Assembly (NCBI GenBank): GCA_024404415.1
Contig: JAKSPX010000060.1
Location: forward strand, 1-7,897
Length of the DNA stretch: 7,897 bases
Origin: Clostridia bacterium
GTDB taxonomy: Bacteria; Bacillota; Clostridia; Oscillospirales; QAMX01
Direction: 5' to 3'
Both the position numbers and the translations under genes were made by a program. Of the stretch, positions 1 to 5,483 are shown one piece after another. The notes below the pieces were generated by a model, which was not told the DNA's origin, searched no databases, and saw only the letters and a program-made list of their open reading frames with translations. How positions within the stretch are numbered: the stretch's first letter is position 1; each line of letters opens with the position of its first letter.

Positions 1-77
1 GCGATGCGGGCAGCGCGCCCTACGATTGATAGTGAAATAAACCTTCTAAAACGCATCAAGCAAGAAAGGAAACCTCT
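1..77 (+). other. Upstream edge with possible gene tail and pepT leader
   Basis: One frame is open from the window edge and stops with TGA at 27-29, so it could be the last eight codons of an upstream gene; this is too short to identify. The rest is an AT-richer leader. The Shine-Dalgarno sequence for pepT, AAAGGA at 65-70, lies 7 nt before its ATG. I saw no convincing promoter: a TTGATA at 26-31 has no properly spaced -10 partner. Confidence 0.3.
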
Positions 78-1292
78 ATGAAAGCCTACGAACGCCTCAT
101 TGCCTACGCCGCTTATCCCACCGCTTCCTCGGAAACGGCGGAAACCTGCCCCTCCACCCCCTCGCAGATCACCTTCGCAAAAGCGCTGGTGGAAGAGCTC
201 AAAAAGATCGGCGTGGAGGACGCTTATCTGAATCCTCTCGGCTTCGTCTACGGCACCATCCCCGCCACCGCCGACTACGAAAAGACCGTCGCCTTTATGG
301 CGCACATGGACGTTGTGGAGACCGTCCCCTACGAGAACATCAGGACCGCTCTCATCGAAAACTACGACGGCGGCGACGTACTTCTTGCCGACGGTGTTTC
401 CGCATTGAAAGTCGAGGACTATCCCTTCCTTCCCCGCTACAAGGGCGACACGCTCCTCGTGACCGACGGCACCACCCTGCTCGGTGCGGACGACAAGGCC
501 GGCGTCGCGGAGATCATGACCGCGGCGGAATACCTCCTTGCCCATCCCGAGGTCAAACACGGGAAGATCCGCATCTGCTTCACCCCGGACGAGGAGATCG
601 GCACCGGCATCCTCCACATCGACCCCAAGGAGCTTGCCGCCGATTATGCCTACACCGTCGATGGCGGTGCTTTCGGCGAAGTGGATTACGAGACCTTCAA
701 CGCCGCCTCGGCTGTGGTGAAGATCACCGGCTTCTCCATCCACCCGGGCGGAGCCAAAAACAAGATGAAAAACGCCGCGCGCATCGCCATGGAATTCGAT
801 TCCATGATCCCAGAAAGCGAGCGCCCCGAATACACCTCCGGCCGCGACGGCTTCTATCACCTCTGCGACATGAAGGGCGACATCGAATCGGCCGAGCTCA
901 ACTACATCCTCCGCGACCACGACCTCGCCATCCTCGAAGGCCGGAAAGCCACCCTTACCCGCGTTGCCGCCTTCCTCAACGCCAAATACGGTGAAGGCAC
1001 GGTGGAGCTTGTTCTTGCCGACCAGTACCGCAACATGGCCGAGAAGATCCGCCCCTTCCCCTTCCTCATCGACTACGCCTACGACGTCATCCGCGCCCTC
1101 GGCGGAGAGCCCTCCGCTCCCCCGGTGCGCGGCGGCACCGACGGCTCGCGCCTTTCCTTCATGGGCGTCCCCTGCCCCAACCTCGGCACCGGCAGCCACA
1201 ACCACCACGGCAGACTGGAATTCGCCGTTGCCGGTGAGATGGAAAAGTGCTCAAAGCTCATCATCGGCATCGCCGAAAAGTTCGCCTTATGA
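78..1292 (+). CDS. pepT: Peptidase T (tripeptide aminopeptidase, M20B family)
   Basis: Predicted cytoplasmic dizinc aminopeptidase that removes the N-terminal residue from tripeptides. The 404-residue product is close to the roughly 408 residues of Escherichia coli PepT. The expected metal and catalytic residues are visible: H76 and D78 in HMDVV, D138 in LGADDKAG, the catalytic/ligand pair E172-E173 in FTPDEEIG, D195 in YTVDGG, and H377 in NHHGRLEF. The substrate-binding segments IHPGGAK (221-227) and VRGGTDGSRLSFMG (350-363) are also present, so the enzyme looks intact. A small difference is GS in place of the usual GG before the last His ligand. The start is supported by AAAGGA 7 nt upstream. 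The stop TGA at 1290-1292 overlaps the ATG of the next gene, so the two are probably cotranscribed and translationally coupled. Family assignment is firm; in vivo substrate preference is inferred. Confidence 0.96.
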   Translation: MKAYERLIAYAAYPTASSETAETCPSTPSQITFAKALVEELKKIGVEDAYLNPLGFVYGTIPATADYEKTVAFMAHMDVVETVPYENIRTALIENYDGGDVLLADGVSALKVEDYPFLPRYKGDTLLVTDGTTLLGADDKAGVAEIMTAAEYLLAHPEVKHGKIRICFTPDEEIGTGILHIDPKELAADYAYTVDGGAFGEVDYETFNAASAVVKITGFSIHPGGAKNKMKNAARIAMEFDSMIPESERPEYTSGRDGFYHLCDMKGDIESAELNYILRDHDLAILEGRKATLTRVAAFLNAKYGEGTVELVLADQYRNMAEKIRPFPFLIDYAYDVIRALGGEPSAPPVRGGTDGSRLSFMGVPCPNLGTGSHNHHGRLEFAVAGEMEKCSKLIIGIAEKFAL

Positions 1293-2122
1293 TGTATACC
1301 GCCTTTTCCACCGGGTCGCTCTTCCCTTTGGAGCCTGAAAAGGCCGCCATTGTGGCTGCCGACGCGGGCTGCAAGGAGATCGAGCTTTTCGTCAACTGCG
1401 ATTACGAGCAGAGCGACGACTATATCGACCTCTTCCTGCCGCTTCTTGAAGAACGGGGCATGAAGGTCCACTCCTTCCACCCCTCCCTTTCGGGCACCGA
1501 AAGCTACATCCTCTTTTCCAATTACCCGCGCCGCCGCCGCGAGGCACGCCACGCGCCTTCCACCGCCAGGCACCATGGCCCCATCCACGCCGCGTCGCGC
1601 CTCGGCGCAAAATGCTTCATTCTGCACGGCCCCGGCCGCCCCGCCGCCTCCTGCCGCGCGCCCTTTGACTACGAGATCGAGGTCTACAAGGAGCTCTGCG
1701 CCTACGGCGAATCGGTCGGCGTGGAGGTCTTGCAGGAGAACGTCAAGCTCTTTCTCTCCTCCTTCCCGGAATATTTCCGCATCCTTTCGGAAAAGGTGCC
1801 GGAATTGGGCTTCAACCTCGACCTGAAGCAGGCCGCCCAGTCGGGGCAGGAATACGAGGACGTGATCGCCGCCATGGGAAAGAAGATCCGGAACGTCCAC
1901 ATCAACGACCTCGACGCCTCCGGGCGCTGCCGCCTGCCGGGTGACGGGCATCTCAATTATCAGCACGTCTTTGATCTTTTGGACGACGTCGGCTACGACG
2001 GCGCGCTGGTGACCGAGGTATACCGCAGCGATTTTGAGGATTACGACCGCATCCAGATCTCGCGGCAGTTCCTCGAAAGCGAGCTTGCCAAATTCCGCAT
2101 CATCCACCAAAAATTCTCTTGA
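1289..2122 (+). CDS. Sugar phosphate isomerase/epimerase-like TIM-barrel protein
   Basis: A 277-residue protein of the xylose-isomerase-like TIM-barrel / AP-endonuclease-2 superfamily, which uses a divalent metal to isomerise or epimerise sugars. Likely metal ligands sit at the expected strand ends: E150 (LQENV), D178 (NLDLKQA), H204 (VHINDLD) and E243 (VTEVY); a GDG loop (218-220) follows the His. ILHG (111-114) matches the usual barrel strand 4. The substrate cannot be named. The start is ATG 1289, which overlaps the pepT stop, or the adjacent ATG 1292; there is only a weak purine stretch upstream, consistent with coupling to pepT translation. An in-frame extension to 1247 is less likely because it would lie inside pepT and add a basic tail. 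Residues about 81-100 are unusually rich in Arg, His, Pro and Ala and do not look like the family, although conserved sequence on both sides is in the same frame; a pair of compensating frameshifts or sequencing errors is possible. Confidence 0.85.
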   Translation: MMYTAFSTGSLFPLEPEKAAIVAADAGCKEIELFVNCDYEQSDDYIDLFLPLLEERGMKVHSFHPSLSGTESYILFSNYPRRRREARHAPSTARHHGPIHAASRLGAKCFILHGPGRPAASCRAPFDYEIEVYKELCAYGESVGVEVLQENVKLFLSSFPEYFRILSEKVPELGFNLDLKQAAQSGQEYEDVIAAMGKKIRNVHINDLDASGRCRLPGDGHLNYQHVFDLLDDVGYDGALVTEVYRSDFEDYDRIQISRQFLESELAKFRIIHQKFS

Positions 2123-2147
2123 AATCCACCTCCCTTTGGGGTAGAAT
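2119..2147 (+). promoter_or_regulatory. Predicted housekeeping promoter for nrdR
   Basis: TTGAAA at 2119-2124 and TAGAAT at 2142-2147 are separated by exactly 17 nt, each one or two mismatches from the sigma-A consensus. The -35 box overlaps the TGA stop (2120-2122) of the upstream isomerase gene. Transcription would begin near 2154, giving a leader of about 60 nt before nrdR. I saw no palindrome resembling an NrdR box around it. Confidence 0.65.
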
Positions 2148-2179
2148 AAAGGCAATCAAGCTTCTCCCATCACACACGG

Positions 2180-2219
2180 AAAGGAGCTTTCGCGGAAGCG
2201 AAAGCCACGGGTAACGATG
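2180..2219 (+). promoter_or_regulatory. Distant Shine-Dalgarno plus hairpin before nrdR start
   Basis: The only strong ribosome-binding sequence before nrdR is AAAGGAG at 2180-2186, leaving 30 nt to the ATG at 2217. That gap begins with a perfect inverted repeat, GCTTTCGC (2186-2193) and GCGAAAGC (2198-2205), enclosing GGAA, a GNRA-type tetraloop. Folding 2187-2204 leaves 12 nt between the Shine-Dalgarno and ATG 2217 (15 nt to ATG 2220), near a workable spacing. No ATG, GTG or TTG occurs between the Shine-Dalgarno and 2217, so the site does not serve another start. The repeat is seen directly; its role in bringing the start close is inferred. Confidence 0.6.
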
Positions 2220-2675
2220 ATGAAATGTCCTTTTTGCGGGTACACCGAAAGCCGCGTGATCGATTCACGCCCCACCGATGAATACACCAACATCCGCCGC
2301 AGACGCGAGTGCCTCTCCTGCCAGAAGCGCTTCACCACCTACGAGAGCGTCGAGATGCTGCCCATCGTCGTCATCAAGAAGGACGGCAGCCGCCAGATGT
2401 TCGACCGCAGCAAGATCATGAACGGCCTGATGCGCTCCTGCGAGAAGCGCCCGGTGCCGGTGGCCAAATTGGAAGCGCTGGTGGATGACATCGAGCAGCG
2501 CCTTTCCAACGCCCTGGTCAAGGAGGTCTCCTCCACCCAGATCGGCGAATACGTCATGGAAGGCCTGAAGGAATTAGATGAGGTGGCCTACGTCCGCTTC
2601 GCCTCGGTCTACCGCCAGTTCAAGGACGTCAATTCCTTCATGGCGGAGCTCCAGAGACTCATTCAGGAAAAATAA
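2217..2675 (+). CDS. nrdR: Transcriptional repressor NrdR
   Basis: NrdR is the nucleotide-sensing repressor of ribonucleotide reductase genes; it binds ATP/dATP through an ATP-cone and DNA through a zinc ribbon. The 152-residue length is standard for the family. Four zinc-ribbon cysteines are visible as CPFC (C4, C7) and CLSC (C32, C35), with the family-specific segments [12 protein letters not shown] and [17 protein letters not shown]. The ATP-cone follows from about residue 48 ([17 protein letters not shown]) to about 139. The start may be ATG 2217 or the adjacent ATG 2220; the latter gives the usual MKCPFCG N-terminus. No ribonucleotide reductase gene is in the window, which is common because nrdR is often unlinked from its targets. 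An ADP-ribosylglycohydrolase-family gene follows 20 nt downstream and probably shares its transcript. Identification is secure. Confidence 0.97.
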   Translation: MMKCPFCGYTESRVIDSRPTDEYTNIRRRRECLSCQKRFTTYESVEMLPIVVIKKDGSRQMFDRSKIMNGLMRSCEKRPVPVAKLEALVDDIEQRLSNALVKEVSSTQIGEYVMEGLKELDEVAYVRFASVYRQFKDVNSFMAELQRLIQEK

Positions 2676-2695
2676 GCACAGGAGAATCAAACTTC

Positions 2696-4171
2696 GTGAA
2701 ACTCAACAGAACAGAATTCAGAGATAAAGTATACGCCTGCTGGCTCGGCAAAAACATCGGCGGCACCATGGGCGGCCCCTACGAGGGCAGGCGCGAAATG
2801 CTGGATATTCAGGGCTTTTCCACCCCCGACGGCGTTGTTTTGCCCAACGACGACCTCGATCTGCAGCTTGTGTGGCTGGAAGCGGTCAAACGATGCGGCA
2901 TCAAAGGGGTCAACGCTGGCGTTCTGGGCGAATTCTGGCTCAGCTACATCCACCCCTACTGGTGCGAGTACGGCAGAGGCAAGAACAACATGAAAATGGG
3001 GCTCCTGCCGCCTCTTTCCGGCGACGCTTTCAACCCGTGGAAGAATTCCAACGGCGCGTGGATCCGCTCGGAGATTTGGGCCTGCCTCGCGCCCGGCGCG
3101 CCTACCGTCGCGTCGAAATACGCCTATGAGGACGCTTCGGTCGACCACGGTCAGGGCGAAGGCACCATAGCCGCCATCTTCTCCGTGACGCTTGAAAGCG
3201 CGGCATTTGTCGAAAAGGACATCCGCAAGCTGGTCGAAACGGCGCTCACCGCCATCCCCGCGGATTCGCGGGTCGCCGAAACGGTCAGACTCGTTCTGGA
3301 TTGCCGCGACAAGGGCATGGACTACAAAGAGGCCCGGAACACCGTGCTGGATTTCAACAGAAATTACGGCACCGGGTGGTTTGAAGCACCCTCCAACATC
3401 GCCTACGCCATGATCGGCCTGCTCTGGGGCGAGGGCGATTTCAAGAGATCCATGATCTATGCCATCAACTGCGGCGACGACACCGACTGCACCGGCGGTC
3501 TGGTCGGCTCCGTCCTCGGCATCATCGGCGGTACGGCGGCCATTCCCGCCGACTGGAAAAGCCACATCGGCGACGCCATCACCACCATCGCCATTGCGGG
3601 CGGCACGCTCTACGGCTTCCCCAAGACCTGCACAATTCTGACCGACGAGGTCTTGAAATACGCGCCCTCCATGCTCCTTGAAAACGGCTCGTCCGTCGAG
3701 ATCTGGGACGGTGAGACCCAGGTCAGCGAAGAAGAGCTCACGCACCTCACCGACGCCGATATCCACGACGCCGTTTATTTCCCGCACATCCCCAATTCCT
3801 TCCGCGTGGATTTCAACTATGCCTCGGCCATCGTCATCCATGAAGAAGAGCCCTCGATCATGCCCTGCGAGACCAGAAAAGTGAAGGTCCGCTTCATCAA
3901 CAACATTCCCGTCTACGGAAACGACCAGCATTTCCTCAAGCTGCGCTTCCTGCCGCCCGAAGGGTTCACCGTCAAAGGCCCCAAAACCGTGTCGGTCTCC
4001 CGCTGGGGCGCCTTCGACGTGGATTTTTACCACGACCAGCCCTTCGCGGAGATCGAACTGGAGATCACCGCGGGTGAATCGGTCGAGCCCTCCAACCGCG
4101 TGGTCATTGAAGTGCTCGGCGAGGGCCGCTCGACTGCCGGATATCTGCCCATCGTATTCCTCGGGCAATAG
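2696..4171 (+). CDS. ADP-ribosylglycohydrolase-family protein with C-terminal beta domain
   Basis: A 491-residue protein. Residues about 6-310 belong to the ADP-ribosylglycohydrolase (DraG/ARH) family, which hydrolyses N- or O-glycosidic ADP-ribose links using two metal ions. Visible features are the N-terminal WLGKNIGGTMGGPYEG, a first acidic motif NDDLD (51-55), the helix around DASVDHGQGEGT (146-157), and the C-terminal metal motif GDDTD (260-264). The first motif differs from the TxDDT form of classical DraG, and the family's usual SxTH motif is replaced by SVDH, so the true substrate may not be ADP-ribosyl-protein. Residues about 365-491 look like an added beta-sandwich domain rich in alternating hydrophobics; no domain name is certain. 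The GTG start is supported by AGGAG at 2680-2684, 11 nt upstream. No signal peptide is seen, so it is probably cytoplasmic. It follows nrdR by 20 nt and ends just before a hairpin terminator. Confidence 0.87.
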   Translation: MKLNRTEFRDKVYACWLGKNIGGTMGGPYEGRREMLDIQGFSTPDGVVLPNDDLDLQLVWLEAVKRCGIKGVNAGVLGEFWLSYIHPYWCEYGRGKNNMKMGLLPPLSGDAFNPWKNSNGAWIRSEIWACLAPGAPTVASKYAYEDASVDHGQGEGTIAAIFSVTLESAAFVEKDIRKLVETALTAIPADSRVAETVRLVLDCRDKGMDYKEARNTVLDFNRNYGTGWFEAPSNIAYAMIGLLWGEGDFKRSMIYAINCGDDTDCTGGLVGSVLGIIGGTAAIPADWKSHIGDAITTIAIAGGTLYGFPKTCTILTDEVLKYAPSMLLENGSSVEIWDGETQVSEEELTHLTDADIHDAVYFPHIPNSFRVDFNYASAIVIHEEEPSIMPCETRKVKVRFINNIPVYGNDQHFLKLRFLPPEGFTVKGPKTVSVSRWGAFDVDFYHDQPFAEIELEITAGESVEPSNRVVIEVLGEGRSTAGYLPIVFLGQ

Positions 4172-4202
4172 GCGGCATTACGGCTATTCATTTCAAAAAC
4201 AA

Positions 4203-4234
4203 AAGCGGCATGCTGCATGCCGCTTGATTTTTTT
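4203..4234. terminator. Bidirectional intrinsic terminator
   Basis: A perfect 10-bp stem, AAGCGGCATG (4203-4212) and CATGCCGCTT (4216-4225), has a CTG loop. On the plus strand it is followed by GA and seven to eight T (4228-4234); on the minus strand the other side reads TTTTGTTTTTG. It lies between the convergent ends of the ADP-ribosylglycohydrolase-family gene (stop at 4171) and the DUF4363 gene (stop at 4234-4236), so it can end both transcripts. Confidence 0.88.
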
Positions 4235-4611
4235 CAGAAGACATTTCCCGCCACCGCCGCGTCTCCTTCGGAAAGGGTGTGGAGGGTCATGGCGAGCTTT
4301 TCCGCCTCCATCAGAAAGACCTCCCGGCTGACGTCCAGTGCCCGCATTGACGCGAGAAAGCCTTCCTCGGCGTGCTCAATGGTCTCGTGGTGCAATATGG
4401 TCTCCAGAAAGCGGCGGCTTTTCTGCCACAGGGCCGCCGTTTCCGAAAGCGTTTCACGTGCTTCTTCTTCCTCGCCCTTTTCCGCGAGGGCGATGGATTC
4501 CTTCACGCCCGCCTCCGCCCGCACGTTGACGCGCACGACCTCCTCGGAGACGATGGTCGAGACCGCACAAAGGGCAGCAAAGAGCAAAAGCACCGCGCCG
4601 AGTCTTCTCAT
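4234..4611 (-). CDS. DUF4363 family membrane-anchored small protein
   Basis: A 125-residue protein with a single N-terminal hydrophobic segment (about residues 4-22, after MRR) that fits a signal anchor or uncleaved signal peptide, followed by a hydrophilic, mostly helical, Glu-rich region expected outside the membrane. The pattern W62 ... H74/H75-E ... H80 and the C-terminal NVF ending match DUF4363 as I know it. Function is unknown for this family. It begins one nucleotide after the stop of the DUF421 gene, so the two form a tight operon; DUF421-DUF4363 pairs are a recurring arrangement in Clostridia, which supports the call. The Shine-Dalgarno region would lie inside the end of the DUF421 gene. 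The stop codon abuts the T-tract of the downstream terminator. Confidence 0.78.
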   Translation of the reverse strand: MRRLGAVLLLFAALCAVSTIVSEEVVRVNVRAEAGVKESIALAEKGEEEEARETLSETAALWQKSRRFLETILHHETIEHAEEGFLASMRALDVSREVFLMEAEKLAMTLHTLSEGDAAVAGNVF

Positions 4612-4612
4612 C

Positions 4613-5260
4613 TTACCTGCCTCCCCTCTCCATTTCCTGCCAGATCAGCCTCCCGCTGTCACTCTGCGCCATGTAAAAAATGTCCTCCGGCTCGTACCCG
4701 CGCTCCATGACCGCCGCGCGGAGCCATTCCTCGCTTTTTCCGACCGCCCGCAGCCCGGAATAATTGATCTCCCCCTCGGCGATCAGCAGGTGATATAACC
4801 CGTCTTCTCCCTCCGGCCCCTCTTTGCGGATGACGCTTAAATTGCCGCTCGGCTCAAAAATGACGTATCGGAGGGCGGTCACGTCGTTTTCCCCCTGCTC
4901 CCTTAATAGGCCGATCAATTCGTCGAGCGAGATGCGGCAGGACAGGAGTCTTTCCCGGTCGATCCTGCCGTCCCGGATGACGATCTCCGGCTTGTCGGCC
5001 AGCCAGAAGCGCAGCCGCCGCTTTTTGAGGAGCAGAAAAGAGAGGATCAGCTCGATCAGAACCAGCGTCACCACCGGGATCAGCCCGCCGGTGAGGGGTA
5101 CGTCGAGATCCTGCATGGGAATGGCGGCCAGCTCGGTCATCATCACCAGCGCCACCAGATCAGAGGGCTCCATCTGCCCGATCTGCCGCTTGCCGAGCAC
5201 GCGCATGGCGAGCATCACCGCGGTGTAGAGGATGACCGTGCGGATGAGAGGGACCAGCAT
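4613..5260 (-). CDS. DUF421 (YetF-like) membrane protein
   Basis: A 215-residue member of the DUF421/YetF family, integral membrane proteins of poorly defined function found in spore-forming and other Bacillota. Three hydrophobic segments lie at about 5-22, 33-50 and 57-78, followed by a soluble C-terminal region. The signature GKRQIGQMEPSDLVALVMMTE (23-43) sits between helices one and two, and the cytoplasmic part carries KPEIVIRDGRI (90-100), the ISLDELIGLLREQG segment (110-123) and YVIFEPSGNLSV (132-143), all typical of the family. I place the start at ATG 5260 because GAAGGT lies 9 nt upstream; an in-frame TTG at 5329 would add a very basic 23-residue tail and lacks a ribosome site. A promoter is predicted at 5335-5363 on this strand. 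The DUF4363 gene follows after 1 nt. Confidence 0.9.
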   Translation of the reverse strand: MLVPLIRTVILYTAVMLAMRVLGKRQIGQMEPSDLVALVMMTELAAIPMQDLDVPLTGGLIPVVTLVLIELILSFLLLKKRRLRFWLADKPEIVIRDGRIDRERLLSCRISLDELIGLLREQGENDVTALRYVIFEPSGNLSVIRKEGPEGEDGLYHLLIAEGEINYSGLRAVGKSEEWLRAAVMERGYEPEDIFYMAQSDSGRLIWQEMERGGR

Positions 5261-5334
5261 AGCTTTTGACCTTCGCTTGGGAAAAAGCGCCTTTCTCTTG
5301 TTGTTTTTCCCTATTTTTTCCGGATACAATCGAA

Positions 5335-5363
5335 AATATACCGCTCTTTTTCGCGGAATTCAA
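5335..5363 (-). promoter_or_regulatory. Predicted promoter for the DUF421-DUF4363 operon
   Basis: Read on the minus strand, TTGAAT (plus positions 5358-5363) and TATATT (5335-5340) are separated by 17 nt. Transcription would start near 5328, giving a leader of about 68 nt before the ATG at 5260. Its -35 box is only 8 nt from the -35 box of the rightward promoter, so the two RNA polymerases would bind back to back and may affect each other. Confidence 0.65.
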
Positions 5364-5371
5364 AAACAAAA

Positions 5372-5400
5372 TTGACAAATCAGAAGAAGGCTTGTATAAT
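5372..5400 (+). promoter_or_regulatory. Perfect consensus sigma-A promoter
   Basis: TTGACA (5372-5377), a 17-nt spacer, and TATAAT (5395-5400) form an exact match to the housekeeping consensus. Transcription would start near 5407, leaving about 77 nt of leader before the TTG start at 5484 of the membrane-E2 fusion gene. A promoter this close to consensus suggests strong basal transcription, or that a regulator limits it. Confidence 0.85.
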
Positions 5401-5483
5401 AGTATCCACGCGGTAATCTGTCAGATGACTTCCCGCGATCAATATTGCCGCCCCTCTCCGAGCGACCCAAGAAGGTGTTGATT

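Noticed and set aside
26..52. Possible promoter upstream of pepT (TTGATA with a TAAAAC)
   Set aside because: The spacing is 15 nt and the -10 match is poor; too weak to report.
2129..2145. Possible terminator hairpin after the isomerase gene
   Set aside because: Only CCC-TTT-GGG type pairing with no T-tract; the segment is better explained as the promoter spacer of nrdR.
1079..2155. A 358-codon minus-strand frame opposite pepT and the isomerase gene
   Set aside because: It is antisense to two recognisable genes and has a compositionally biased product without motifs.
2687..4168. A 493-codon minus-strand frame opposite the ADP-ribosylglycohydrolase-family gene
   Set aside because: Same codon-bias shadow; no recognisable domain, and the plus-strand gene has clear family motifs and a ribosome site.
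4217..4798. A 193-codon plus-strand frame opposite DUF4363 and DUF421
   Set aside because: It starts inside the terminator hairpin and has a Ser/Arg/Pro-rich product with no family resemblance, while the minus-strand genes are recognisable.
5260..5329. Longer DUF421 start at a TTG (5329)
   Set aside because: It would add a highly basic tail with no ribosome site, and it would start right at the predicted transcription start; ATG 5260 has GAAGGT at good spacing.
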